In this document: piece after piece, positions 1 through 7,836 of the stretch
How the letters are laid out: every line of letters begins with the position of its first letter
Position numbering within the stretch: the first letter of the stretch is position 1
DNA from: an uncultured Prevotella sp.
GTDB taxonomy: Bacteria > Bacteroidota > Bacteroidia > Bacteroidales > Bacteroidaceae
DNA: 31,757 nt
Direction: 5' to 3'
Assembly: GCA_900543585.1 (NCBI GenBank)
Contig: UQRP01000031.1
Location: 1-31,757 of the forward strand
Position numbers and translations under genes: made by a program
The notes under the pieces: model-generated
Databases searched by the model: none
What the model saw: only the letters and a program-made list of their open reading frames with translations
What the model was told of the DNA's origin: nothing

Positions 1-87
1 AATCATGCGAGATTACCAAACTTTTAAGACTCTTTTCTTATCCCGAACTCAGGTTATCAGCCTGTTTCCTGTGACTTCAGTCCCGGT

Positions 88-705
88 GTGGTCTCGGAAG
101 GGCTGCTCATTGACAGGCTTTTCTACGACATGGTCTCGGCAAGAACACCACGGCAGGATGTCTCAGAGCCGGGGGTGGAATCACGCTATGACACTGTTTA
201 TCAGTTGACGAGCCGCCAGGCCGACGAGCTCTCCGGTATCTTTCAGCAAATCAAAAAGACCATTAACTACAAGCATCTCTACAAGCAGGAGATGCTCAGT
301 TCTCTTGTACATATCTGTAATCTGTATATCAGCGAGCTGCCTTTCGACCTCTCTATGCTGACGCCCGACTTCCGGCATAAGGAGAATATCTACAAGACTT
401 TTCTGCATCTTTTAGAGAACAACTTCCGGCACGAACGGCAGATACCATTCTATGCCAACAAGTTGAATATCACGACAACCTATCTCAGCCGTGTGGTGAA
501 GTCCATCAGCGGCAATACCGTCAACGAACATCTCATCCGCCGTGTCTTCCACGAGGCCTGCAACCTGCTGAAGACTACGGACAGGCCGATGGGCGAGATA
601 GCTTTTGAATTAGGTTTCAAGGACCAGAGTGCTTTTACCAACTTTTTTAAGCTCCATGCCGGTAAGTCACCAACGGCTTACCGACAGGCGCCGACGGAGG
701 AGTGA
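88..705 (+). CDS. AraC-family transcriptional regulator, C-terminal part (probably truncated)
   Basis: This encodes the DNA-binding half of an AraC/XylS regulator. Numbered from the GTG at 88 (205 residues), the first helix-turn-helix spans about 119-141 (FYANKLNITTTYLSRVVKSI) and the second about 168-200 (MGEIAFELGFKDQSAFTNFF, then GKSPTAYR, the family signature). The upstream half (about 1-100) looks like the end of the cupin-type sensory domain. Full family members usually have 280-300 residues, so about 80 N-terminal residues are missing. The frame is open from 28 but has a stop at 25-27, and there is no ATG before 130, so the gene is either disrupted near the window edge or starts at a non-ATG codon. 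It converges on sucD across an unusual stem-loop. The family call is secure. Whether the gene is intact and what ligand it senses are unknown. Confidence 0.8.
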   Translation: MVSEGLLIDRLFYDMVSARTPRQDVSEPGVESRYDTVYQLTSRQADELSGIFQQIKKTINYKHLYKQEMLSSLVHICNLYISELPFDLSMLTPDFRHKENIYKTFLHLLENNFRHERQIPFYANKLNITTTYLSRVVKSISGNTVNEHLIRRVFHEACNLLKTTDRPMGEIAFELGFKDQSAFTNFFKLHAGKSPTAYRQAPTEE

Positions 706-710
706 AGCTT

Positions 711-823
711 AGAAGTCCGGAAGTCCAGAAGTCCGGAAGTACTGTCATTACTTTAACAATACCTGATTACCAGATGTTTTAGCAAATGACTGGACTTCCG
801 GACTTCCGTACTTCTGGACTTCT
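711..823. repeat. Large imperfect inverted repeat built from AAGTCC octamers
   Basis: The left arm (711-747) and right arm (787-823) are 37 bases each and match as inverted repeats at 32 of 37 positions, around a 39-base AT-rich loop. Within each arm the octamer RGAAGTCC (AGAAGTCC/GGAAGTCC) is iterated about four times. The structure fills the gap between the convergent araC-type gene and sucD and ends five bases from the sucD stop. It could act as a transcription-ending or mRNA 3'-protecting hairpin for both genes. There is no long T tract, so calling it a terminator would be inference. Confidence 0.75.
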
Positions 824-827
824 GATA

Positions 828-1703
828 TTATTTCTTTGCCAACTGTTTCTTCAACAAGTCAGGGAGTTGGCATGTCTCATCAGCTACGGGCACGCCCACG
901 GCTTCGAGGGCTTTGATCTTTCCCTCGGCAGAGCCGGAGCCTCCAGAGATGATGGCACCAGCATGTCCCATCTGCTTACCCGGAGGTGCCTGACGCCCGG
1001 AGATGAAGACGGCGACGGGCTTGTTGATATGCTCCCGGATATATTTAGCAGCGCGCTCCTCGGCATCGCCGCCAATCTCGCCTATCATAGCGATAGAATC
1101 CGTATCGGGATCGTCTTGGAACATCTGCAGCATATCCTCAAAATAGAGTCCTACCACCGGGTCGCCACCAACGCCGACGGCTGTGGAGATACCCAAGCCG
1201 CCTTGTACGAGGTCGTAGACGACCTCATAGGTCAGCGTGCCACTACGTGAGACCACTCCCGTGTGACCTTTCTTAAAGATGTTGGCTGGCATGATGCCCA
1301 CCATACTCTTCTCCGGTGAGATGAGTCCCGGACAGTTGGGGCCTATCACCTTAACGCCCTTGATGCGGGCATAGTTCTGTGCCTCCACAGCATCTATGAC
1401 TGGTACGCCCTCGGTAATGCAGACTACGAGCTTAATGCCGCCGTCGATGGCCTCCAACATGGCATCCTTGGCAAAAGGCGCCGGCACGAAGATGATGGAT
1501 GTGTTGGCGCCTGTGGCCTTGACGGCTTCCTTGACGGTGTTGAAGACGGGAATACCGTCGACTTCCTGACCACCTTTGCCGGGAGAGGTGCCGCCAACGA
1601 CCTGTGTGCCATACTCTTTCATCTTTGCAGCGTGGAAGCTGCCGTCACGTCCGGTGATGCCCTGGACGATGACTTTTGTATCTTTATCTATTAGTACGCT
1701 CAT
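828..1703 (-). CDS. sucD: Succinyl-CoA synthetase (ADP-forming) subunit alpha
   Basis: The alpha subunit of succinate-CoA ligase interconverts succinyl-CoA and succinate with nucleotide phosphorylation in the cytoplasmic TCA pathway. It has 291 residues, the usual family length. Visible features are the N-terminal CoA-binding Rossmann region (GITGRDGSFHA at 15-25, then GGTSPGKGG at 37-45), GPNCPGLISP at 121-130, SRSGTLTYE at 152-160, GVGGDPVVG at 177-185, and the phosphohistidine loop GKQMGHAGAIISGG with His247. The ATG at 1703 lies 12 bases after the sucC stop, so the two genes form an operon. This subunit looks intact, but its partner sucC carries a frameshift, which would leave it without a beta subunit if the shift is real. 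Confidence 0.97.
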   Translation of the reverse strand: MSVLIDKDTKVIVQGITGRDGSFHAAKMKEYGTQVVGGTSPGKGGQEVDGIPVFNTVKEAVKATGANTSIIFVPAPFAKDAMLEAIDGGIKLVVCITEGVPVIDAVEAQNYARIKGVKVIGPNCPGLISPEKSMVGIMPANIFKKGHTGVVSRSGTLTYEVVYDLVQGGLGISTAVGVGGDPVVGLYFEDMLQMFQDDPDTDSIAMIGEIGGDAEERAAKYIREHINKPVAVFISGRQAPPGKQMGHAGAIISGGSGSAEGKIKALEAVGVPVADETCQLPDLLKKQLAKK

Positions 1704-1715
1704 GTTGCTATTCGT

Positions 1716-2851
1716 TTATTGTTTCGACAACTCCACTGCCTTATGTCCTGCGTCGGCCATTGTCGTGGCCACGGTGAAGTGAGTGCCTTTGAGAATTTCA
1801 CGGCCTTCCGCCTCGTTGGTTCCTGTGAGTCGGATGACGATAGGAATGTTTGTCTTAATGGTCTGGAAAGCCTCGATGAGACCTTTGGCTACATCGTCGC
1901 AGCGCGTGATGCCACCAAAGATATTTACTAATACGGTGTTGACATGCTTGTCGGAGAGCAACAGGTTCATGGCATCGACAATCTTCTCGGGATTCGACGA
2001 GCCGCCGATGTCGAGGAAGTTGGCGGGCTCACCCCCATAGAGCTTAATCATGTCCATGGTGGCCATGGCAAGACCGGCGCCATTGACCATGCAGCCTATC
2101 TTTCCACCGAGATTGACATAGCTGAATCCGTGTTCCTTGGCCCACTGCTCTTTCTTCTCTGCCTCGTCGGGCTCGAAGAGAGCCTTGACGTCGGGATGAC
2201 GGAGAGCGCGTTGTTGTCGAAAGTCATCTTGGCATCGATGGCTTTCAGGGTGCCGTCGTTAAGCATGACGAGCGGATTGATTTCCACGAGCGAAGCATCT
2301 TTCTCTACGAAGAGCCGGTAGAGTGCCTTGAAGATTTTTGCGGCTTGTTTCACCTGAGCCTTGTCGTCGAAGAGTTTCCAGGCTGCCTCATTGGCCTTGA
2401 AGTCGGCCATGCCTATCGTGGGGTCGATGATGATTTTCTCTATCTTCTCAGGTGTCTCCTTGGCGACCTGCTCTATGTCCATGCCACCAGAGCGCGAGAG
2501 CATCATCATTGGACATTTGGAACGACGGTCAACGAGAATGCTGACATAATACTCAGCAGCAATGTCTACTGCCTCAGAGACGAGGACACGGTCTACAGTG
2601 AAGCCTTTGATGTCCATTCCGAGAATAGCTTCAGCGTTTTTGCGAATCTCTTCTTCGTTGGCACCGAGCTTTACGCCACCGGCTTTTCCTCTTCCGCCGG
2701 TATGAACCTGGGCTTTCACCACAGCTTTCTCAGTACCGAGCTTGCGGTAAGCCTCTACAGCCTCCTCAGGAGTGCGGCAGAGAAAATGCCGGTCTACCGG
2801 TACGCCATACTCCTCAAAGAAACCTTTAGCCTGATATTCGTGTACTTTCAT
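1716..2851 (-). pseudogene. sucC: Succinyl-CoA synthetase subunit beta, split by a one-base frameshift
   Basis: The beta subunit carries the ATP-grasp nucleotide-binding part of succinyl-CoA synthetase. The first part (2851 down to about 2203) starts MKVHEYQAKGFFEEYGVPV and contains KAQVHTGGRGKAGGVK and VEINPLVM. It should read ..NALFRHPDVKALFEPDEAEK, but after MTFDNNAL it slips into another frame and stops at 2096. The correct continuation is present in the adjacent frame from 2201 (RHPDVKALFEPDEAEKKEQW, later FLDIGGSSNPEKIVDAMNLL and VNIFGGITRCDDVAKG) and ends at 1716. Restoring one base near 2202-2203 gives a normal protein of about 378 residues. Both halves are otherwise well conserved, so this is either a very recent mutation or a sequencing/assembly error. 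Confidence 0.9.
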
Positions 2852-2892
2852 AGATACTTGGTTTTGGATGTAGTACTTTCGGTTTACGGCGG

Positions 2893-2900
2893 CAAAAATA
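2893..2900 (-). promoter_or_regulatory. Predicted sucCD promoter, -7 element TATTTTTG
   Basis: On the minus strand TATTTTTG matches the Bacteroidetes -7 consensus TAnnTTTG. It lies 41 bases before the sucC ATG, which would leave a leader of about 35 bases. I see no good -33 TTTG box at the expected distance, so the assignment rests on the -7 match and its position. Confidence 0.45.
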
Positions 2901-3023
2901 AGGAATATTTCTGAATTTGCTGCGCATAAGATGGAAAAATATTTATTATTCTGCCTTTTCTTTGAATTTGTAACTTTGTCTGCTTTTCATCAGACCCTTA
3001 TCTTGGCTCTTTATACAAAGATA

Positions 3024-3048
3024 AAGGGCGGACTTATCGCCCGCCCTT
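3024..3048 (-). terminator. Hairpin after lgt, possible terminator
   Basis: The eight-base arms AAGGGCGG (3024-3031) and CCGCCCTT (3041-3048) are perfect inverted repeats around a nine-base loop. The hairpin lies about 50 bases beyond the lgt stop. On the minus strand it is followed by a T-rich but interrupted run (TATCTTTG). It could end the ychF-lgt transcript before the sucC promoter region. Confidence 0.5.
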
Positions 3049-3094
3049 GCTTATAGTAGCTGTCTCTGTTAATGCTGAAGTCTATTGTATGATT

Positions 3095-3940
3095 TTATGA
3101 CACCTTAGCGCCTATCTTCTCTTTCCATTTTCCGTTAGTCATACAGGCGATGCCGATGATGATAAGTGGAATGGAGAGAATCTGTCCCATGTCGAGGGGC
3201 AGCCCGGCCTCGAAAGGCTCCTGAATGTCCTTGGTGAACTCTATGAGGAAGCGGGCCGTGAAGACGAGTGTCAGACAGAGTCCGACAAAGAATCCGGTAC
3301 CTACCTTCTCTGGATGCTTCTTATAGAGTGCATAGATGATGACGAAGAAGATGGCGTAGCTGATGGCCTCGTAGAGCTGTCCGGGGTGACGCGGATACTG
3401 ATCTACCTTCTCGAAGATGAATGCCCAGGGCACATCGGTGACCTTTCCGATGATCTCAGAGTTCATGAGGTTGCCAAGTCTGATGAATGTCGCTGTGACA
3501 CAAGAGCATACACCCATATTGTCGAGCACTGTCCACACACCGACTTTGTTGCGGTAGGAATAGATGAAGATGGCAATGATCATGCCTATCACTCCACCGT
3601 GTGAGGCCAGTCCCTCATATCCTGTGAACTTCCATGAACCGTTGTCGAGGAAGTGGATGGGCAATAGCATCTCTATAAAATGCTTGCCTGAGGAGAGAAA
3701 GTAATCGGGCTGGTAGAACAGACAGTGCCCTAAGCGTGCACCGATGAGAACGCTGACGAAGATGTAGATAAAGAGCGGGTCGAACTTCTCATCGGGAATC
3801 TTCTCGTCTTTGTAGATTTTCTTCATGAGCAGGTAGCCTAAGAGCAGACCTATGAGCCAGCACATGGAATACCACCTCACACCGAAATGGCCGAGATGGA
3901 ACATCACCTCGTCAGGGTTCCAGAGAATGTATAGAAGCAT
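3095..3940 (-). CDS. lgt: Prolipoprotein diacylglyceryl transferase
   Basis: Lgt is the inner-membrane enzyme that transfers diacylglycerol from phosphatidylglycerol to the lipobox cysteine of prolipoproteins, the first step of lipoprotein maturation. The 281-residue protein has about seven hydrophobic segments. Recognisable motifs are ARLGHCLFY (68-76), ASHGGVIG (112-119, with conserved His114), the Lgt signature RLGNLMNSEIIG (154-165, Arg154 and Asn157), and HPGQLYEA (185-192). It lies 18 bases downstream of ychF and is probably co-transcribed with it. One likely client is encoded in this window, the lipoprotein at 27112-27705. Confidence 0.97.
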   Translation of the reverse strand: MLLYILWNPDEVMFHLGHFGVRWYSMCWLIGLLLGYLLMKKIYKDEKIPDEKFDPLFIYIFVSVLIGARLGHCLFYQPDYFLSSGKHFIEMLLPIHFLDNGSWKFTGYEGLASHGGVIGMIIAIFIYSYRNKVGVWTVLDNMGVCSCVTATFIRLGNLMNSEIIGKVTDVPWAFIFEKVDQYPRHPGQLYEAISYAIFFVIIYALYKKHPEKVGTGFFVGLCLTLVFTARFLIEFTKDIQEPFEAGLPLDMGQILSIPLIIIGIACMTNGKWKEKIGAKVS

Positions 3941-3958
3941 AGATATAGCTTGGTATAA

Positions 3959-5062
3959 TTATACGTTGAATCTGAAGTGCATGATGTCGCCATCCTGTAC
4001 CTCATAGTCCTTACCTTCGATATAAAGTTTTCCGGCCTCGCGCACGGCAGCCTCGGAGCCATACTGGATATAGTCGTCGTATTTGATGACCTCGGCGCGG
4101 ATGAATCCTTTCTCGAAATCGGTATGGATGACACCGGCGCACTGTGGTGCCTTCCACCCTTTGTGGAAAGTCCAGGCCTTGACCTCCATCTCACCGGCAG
4201 TGATGAACGTCTGGAGGTTGAGCAGGTGGTAGGCTTTCTTGATGAGTCTGTTGACGCCACTCTCCTCTAATCCGAGCTCGTCGAGGAAGAGTTTCTTATC
4301 CTCATAGGTGTCGAGGGATGCGATATCCTCCTCTGTCTTAGCAGCGATGACCATGGCTTCGGCACCTTCCTTAGCAGCAATCTCTTCTACTATCTTGCTG
4401 TATTTGTTTCCGCTCTTTGCGCTGGCCTCGTCAACATTGCATACGTAGAGGACAGGCTTTGTGGTAAGCAGGAAGAGGTCGTGAGCAGCTTTCTGCTCCT
4501 CTTTGGTGTCGAAGGTCACGGTGCGTGCGTTCTCACCACGGTCGAGGACTTCTTTGTAAGCTTTGAGGACCTCAACAAGCACCTTGGCGTCTTTGTTGCC
4601 TGTGGCAGCTATCTTCTCCTGCTTGGAGAGCTGGCCTTCTATGGTCTCGAGGTCTTTGAGCTGCAGCTCGGTGTCGATGATGTCTTTGTCGGCAGCGGGG
4701 TCTACGGGTGCCCCACCCTCTCTGACGACATTGTCGTCGTCGAAGCATCGGATAACATGGATGATGGCGTCACACTCACGGATGTTGCCGAGGAACTTAT
4801 TGCCCAGGCCCTCACCCTTGGAGGCGCCTTTGACGAGTCCGGCGATATCGACAATCTCGCAGGTTGCGGGCACGATGCGTCTGGGATGAACTATCTCTGC
4901 CAGCTTGGTGAGACGCTCGTCGGGGACTGTGATAACGCCGAGGTTGGGTTCAATTGTACAGAATGGAAAATTGGCTGCCTGTGCCTTCGCACTTGACAGG
5001 CAGTTAAAAAGTGTGGACTTACCGACATTAGGCAAGCCTACAATGCCACATTTTAAAGCCAT
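3959..5062 (-). CDS. ychF: Redox-regulated ATPase/GTPase YchF (OLA1 family)
   Basis: YchF is a universally conserved Obg-family P-loop NTPase that binds ribosomes and hydrolyses ATP in preference to GTP in most organisms studied. The protein has 367 residues, close to the usual 363-368. Motifs are the P-loop GLPNVGKST (9-17), the switch region DIAGLVKGASKGEGLGN with the typical YchF sequence, NVDE in place of the GTP-specific NKxD motif (consistent with ATP use), and a C-terminal TGS domain starting near residue 280 and ending KDYEVQDGDIMHFRFNV. It has its own promoter upstream and lgt directly downstream. Confidence 0.97.
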   Translation of the reverse strand: MALKCGIVGLPNVGKSTLFNCLSSAKAQAANFPFCTIEPNLGVITVPDERLTKLAEIVHPRRIVPATCEIVDIAGLVKGASKGEGLGNKFLGNIRECDAIIHVIRCFDDDNVVREGGAPVDPAADKDIIDTELQLKDLETIEGQLSKQEKIAATGNKDAKVLVEVLKAYKEVLDRGENARTVTFDTKEEQKAAHDLFLLTTKPVLYVCNVDEASAKSGNKYSKIVEEIAAKEGAEAMVIAAKTEEDIASLDTYEDKKLFLDELGLEESGVNRLIKKAYHLLNLQTFITAGEMEVKAWTFHKGWKAPQCAGVIHTDFEKGFIRAEVIKYDDYIQYGSEAAVREAGKLYIEGKDYEVQDGDIMHFRFNV

Positions 5063-5088
5063 ATTCTTATAAACGTTTATTCTGCTTG

Positions 5089-5096
5089 CAAAATTA
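5089..5096 (-). promoter_or_regulatory. Predicted ychF promoter, -7 element TAATTTTG
   Basis: On the minus strand TAATTTTG is an exact TAnnTTTG match ending 27 bases before the ychF ATG, giving a leader of about 20 bases. No clear -33 box is visible. Confidence 0.55.
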
Positions 5097-5121
5097 CAGA
5101 ATAAATGCGATAAAATGTGGT

Positions 5122-5186
5122 CTTGAGGAAAAAAAGTGAGTTTGGAAGGCGGGAAGTCTGTTTGTCGTCATTTCCGGCCTTCCAAA
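5122..5186 (-). terminator. Rho-independent terminator after the HU gene
   Basis: Arms TTTGGAAGGCGGGAA (5141-5155) and TTTCCGGCCTTCCAAA (5171-5186) pair over about 14-15 bases around a loop of about 15. On the minus strand the stem is followed by CTCAC and then an uninterrupted run of seven T, as expected for an intrinsic terminator. It begins a few bases after the HU stop and separates that gene from ychF. Confidence 0.8.
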
Positions 5187-5190
5187 AAAC

Positions 5191-5466
5191 TTATGCGTTC
5201 AGCTGCTTCTCTAAGTCAGCACCAGCTTTGAACTTAGCCACCTTCTTAGCAGCAATCTGAATCTTCTGTCCGTTGGCGGGGTTGACACCCTCACGTGCGG
5301 GGCGCTCGTTGACAGAGAATGTACCGAAGCCGATGAGCTGAACTTTATCGCCAGCGACAAGAGCCTCTTTGAGGGCATCGATGGTAGCGTCGAGGGCTGC
5401 TTTAGAATCGGCAGCAGTGAGGTTGGCGGCCTCGGAAATCTTCTTTATCAAATCTGCTTTTGTCAT
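5191..5466 (-). CDS. HU family DNA-binding protein
   Basis: This is a histone-like nucleoid protein of the HU/IHF family that bends and compacts DNA as a dimer. From the ATG at 5466 it has 91 residues, starting MTKADLIKKISEAANL. It has the family signature GFGTFSVNERPAREGVNPAN (46-65), which includes the DNA-intercalating arm with RxGxNPxxG. A longer frame opens 32 codons upstream, but that extension reads through the predicted promoter and does not resemble HU, so I chose 5466. A complete promoter precedes it and a strong terminator follows, so it is a single-gene unit. Which of the several HU paralogues of this group it represents cannot be decided here. Confidence 0.95.
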   Translation of the reverse strand: MTKADLIKKISEAANLTAADSKAALDATIDALKEALVAGDKVQLIGFGTFSVNERPAREGVNPANGQKIQIAAKKVAKFKAGADLEKQLNA

Positions 5467-5508
5467 AACTTTATATATTTTAATGATGAATTGATTGCTA
5501 ATCGCCGA

Positions 5509-5539
5509 CAAAAATAAGGGAATAGTTTCATACAGCAAA
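5509..5539 (-). promoter_or_regulatory. Predicted HU gene promoter (TTTG-19-TATTTTTG)
   Basis: On the minus strand TTTG (5539-5536) and TATTTTTG (5516-5509) are 19 bases apart, a full match to the Bacteroidetes housekeeping promoter (TTTG, 19-21 bases, TAnnTTTG). The HU ATG follows after about 42 bases. Confidence 0.7.
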
Positions 5540-5621
5540 CAAAAATAGTGGAAAAATGACATAAAAGACTAAAAAAACAGGTAAAAGGAATGTTTTATAG
5601 GCTTATAATCAAGTTTTTTCG

Positions 5622-5629
5622 TAATTTTG
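5622..5629 (+). promoter_or_regulatory. Predicted rhomboid gene promoter, -7 element TAATTTTG
   Basis: TAATTTTG matches TAnnTTTG and lies 27 bases before the ATG at 5657, the same spacing seen at ychF. An in-frame TTG inside this element could be mistaken for the start codon. The -33 box is not clear. Confidence 0.6.
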
Positions 5630-5656
5630 CAGTCGTTTTTACAGAATTATAAGAAT

Positions 5657-6580
5657 ATGTTCAGAATACCGACGGTTACCAAAAATCTTCTCATCATAAA
5701 TATTCTCTGCTTCCTTGCTATGATAGCATTGGGGCAGTTAGGCATAGCCGATTTGAATAATATCTGTGGTCTCCATTTCTTCTTGGCCTCAGACTTCCAT
5801 CTCTACCAGCTTGTCACTTACATGTTTATGCATGGAGGCTGGGAGCATATCATTCTGAATATGTTTATGCTGTGGATGTTCGGCGCTGTCATGGAGCGTG
5901 TATGGGGTCCTAAGCGTTTTATCATCTATTACCTCTTCTGTGGTATAGGTGCGGGGGTGATGCAGGAGATAGCGCAGTTTGTGCAGTTCTATATCATAGC
6001 CTCTGATGCCGGTGTAGGCTTCTCTTCGCTGATGCAGGTTGCTGCAGCCAATGATGCGGCTCTGGGCCAATGGACGACGGTGGGCGCCTCTGGCGCCATC
6101 TATGCCTTGCTGTTAGCTTTTGGCATGATGTTTCCAGACGAGAAGATGTTCATCATCCCTATTCCTATTCCTATCAAGGCCAAATGGATGGTGATAGGCT
6201 CTATTGCTGTGGAGCTCTTTTCGGCGCTGGCCTCTCCGGGCAGCCAAGTGGCGCATTTAGCTCACTTGGGTGGAATGATATTCGGTTTCTTCCTGATTAG
6301 ATATTGGCAGAAACACCCGTATGGTAATAGTTTTGACGGCGGCAGACAGTTCTTTAACAATCTTCGTAACAGATGGGATGCCAATCGTGTAAAGCATGGC
6401 GAGCGTACTTCTTGGGATGAAGAGTTGGGTAGCTTTAGAAATGGAAAATCCCACCAATCCCCTTCCTCTGAGGCTACACAGGAAGAGATAGACCGCATCT
6501 TGGACAAGATACGCAAGAGCGGCTACGATAGTCTGACGCGTGAGGAGAAGCAAACACTCTTCGACCAAAGCAAGAAATAA
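5657..6580 (+). CDS. Rhomboid family intramembrane serine protease
   Basis: Rhomboids cut single-pass membrane proteins inside the bilayer. From the ATG at 5657 the protein has 307 residues and about six membrane segments. The loop HGGWEHIILNMFMLW (59-73) corresponds to the conserved H-x-x-x-N region. The catalytic GASG (143-146, Ser145) and the second catalytic residue in AHLGGMIFG (202-210, His203, with GxxxG packing) are present. After residue 220 there is a soluble tail ending in DRILDKIRKSGYDSLTREEK, a C-terminal segment common in Bacteroidetes rhomboids (DUF6576-like). An in-frame TTG ten codons upstream falls within the promoter and was rejected as start. The next gene follows after 21 bases. 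The substrate is unknown. Confidence 0.93.
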   Translation: MFRIPTVTKNLLIINILCFLAMIALGQLGIADLNNICGLHFFLASDFHLYQLVTYMFMHGGWEHIILNMFMLWMFGAVMERVWGPKRFIIYYLFCGIGAGVMQEIAQFVQFYIIASDAGVGFSSLMQVAAANDAALGQWTTVGASGAIYALLLAFGMMFPDEKMFIIPIPIPIKAKWMVIGSIAVELFSALASPGSQVAHLAHLGGMIFGFFLIRYWQKHPYGNSFDGGRQFFNNLRNRWDANRVKHGERTSWDEELGSFRNGKSHQSPSSEATQEEIDRILDKIRKSGYDSLTREEKQTLFDQSKK

Positions 6581-6601
6581 CGATGCTTGTTTAAGAGGAA
6601 C

Positions 6602-7681
6602 ATGCGTAAATTTTCAAGAATTACATTGCAAATTATCGGCGGGGCTAACGTGGCGTCAGCTCTGCTGATGCTTCTCGTGGGGCATGCTGATATGGTTCAG
6701 CCTGCTGACTTCCCTCGTCTGAGCAATTTGGGGTTGCTGTTTCCTTTATTTCTTGTCATCAACCTCTGTTTTCTCTTCTTTTGGATTTTTGTCAAGCCGC
6801 GTGGCATCATCATCCCTCTTCTCGGTTTTATCATCTGCTATGGTCCTGTGCGCCGTTATACGCCGTTTAATATTCCTCAGGAAGTACCAAAAGGCTGTTT
6901 GAAGGTCTTGTCGTATAATGTCTGGAGCTTTGGCGAGGCTACCGTCAAAGAGCGGCCCAATGCTATCTTGGAGTATATCAAGCGCCAGGACGCTGATATT
7001 GTGTGTCTGCAAGAATCTTCAGAGGCGTTGGTGGGCAGCGCACAAGTCGACTCCATCCTGAATCCTGTGTATAAATATAAAGATACTGCTATGCACAAGG
7101 GAGATCTGATGACGATCTTCAGCAAATATCCTATCATTGCCAAGGAGCATATAGACTTTGAGTCTAAGTTTAATATGAGCTGTGCTTTCACGCTCAATGT
7201 GAAAGGCAAGCCGGTGATAGTGGTCAACAATCATCTTGAGACCACAGACTTGAGTGTGGACCGTAAAGAGCAATTCCGTGAATTGATGAAGGGAGACATG
7301 GACCGTCAGGAGGCAACCCAGACCTCCAAGTGGCTTGTCAACCATTTAGGAGAGCAAACCAAGAAGCGTGCGCCTCAGGCTGAAGCCGTGGCCCGCTATA
7401 TAGCCTTTCATACCGGCATGCCCATCATCGTATGCGGCGATTTCAACGACTCTCCCCTATCCTACTGCCACCGCGTCATCTCCCAAGGACTTACCGACTG
7501 CTATGTCTCCACTGGCAACGGACCTGGAATCAGCTATCACAAGGCGCGTATCTTCGTCAGAATAGACAACATTTTATGCAGCGACGATTTCAAGCCGTTT
7601 GCATGTAAAGTTGACAACAGCATCAAAAATTCTGACCATTACCCTATCCTGTGTTACTTGCTCTTTGACGCAAAAAAATAG
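6602..7681 (+). CDS. Membrane-anchored endonuclease/exonuclease/phosphatase family protein
   Basis: This is a member of the Mg-dependent EEP superfamily (DNase I, inositol phosphatases, sphingomyelinases). From the ATG at 6602 (preceded by AAGAGG) it has 359 residues. Three hydrophobic segments lie at about 7-26, 41-64 and 68-84, and the catalytic domain occupies about 98-355. Active-site motifs are SYNVW (Asn106), CLQES (Glu138), NNHLETT (His211), CGDFNDSP (Asp280, Asn282) and KNSDHYPI (Asp345, His346), so catalysis should be intact. The topology suggests the domain is held at the membrane, probably on the periplasmic side. It lies 21 bases after the rhomboid gene and is probably co-transcribed. 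The substrate (nucleic acid, phospholipid or sugar phosphate) cannot be told from sequence. Confidence 0.9.
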   Translation: MRKFSRITLQIIGGANVASALLMLLVGHADMVQPADFPRLSNLGLLFPLFLVINLCFLFFWIFVKPRGIIIPLLGFIICYGPVRRYTPFNIPQEVPKGCLKVLSYNVWSFGEATVKERPNAILEYIKRQDADIVCLQESSEALVGSAQVDSILNPVYKYKDTAMHKGDLMTIFSKYPIIAKEHIDFESKFNMSCAFTLNVKGKPVIVVNNHLETTDLSVDRKEQFRELMKGDMDRQEATQTSKWLVNHLGEQTKKRAPQAEAVARYIAFHTGMPIIVCGDFNDSPLSYCHRVISQGLTDCYVSTGNGPGISYHKARIFVRIDNILCSDDFKPFACKVDNSIKNSDHYPILCYLLFDAKK

Positions 7682-7763
7682 CGTCATAGCGATGTCATGC
7701 CTTAACTTCTATCGTAAAAAGGTTTTTTTCTCCATTTCTTTCACGTGAGTAATAAAAAAAATG

Positions 7764-7771
7764 TAACTTTG
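7764..7771 (+). promoter_or_regulatory. Predicted secDF promoter, -7 element TAACTTTG
   Basis: TAACTTTG matches TAnnTTTG. A TTTC lies 21 bases upstream (7739-7742), a near-match to the -33 TTTG box. The leader to the secDF ATG would be about 60 bases, longer than at the other promoters in this window, so some regulation in the leader is possible. Confidence 0.55.
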
Positions 7772-7836
7772 CACATATTATATGCTTTGTCAGCGTTAAA
7801 AGAGATAGAAACAATAAAAAATAACTAACAAACAAA

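Noticed and set aside
786..1250. Long open frames opposite sucD and other genes (for example 786-1250 plus, 4481-4996 plus, 12600-13136 plus)
   Set aside because: They are antisense shadows of well-supported genes, with no promoter element or recognisable domain.
2200..2206. Programmed ribosomal frameshift in sucC
   Set aside because: There is no slippery heptamer or downstream pseudoknot, and the family is not known to use frameshifting.
2971..2978. Plus-strand TAACTTTG, a promoter-like element with a hairpin downstream (possible small RNA)
   Set aside because: It has no -33 box and no plus-strand gene follows; the hairpin is better explained as the end of the lgt transcript.
5467..5562. 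N-terminal extension of the HU protein by 32 codons
   Set aside because: The extension runs through the HU promoter and has no HU similarity; the ATG at 5466 gives the standard 91-residue protein.
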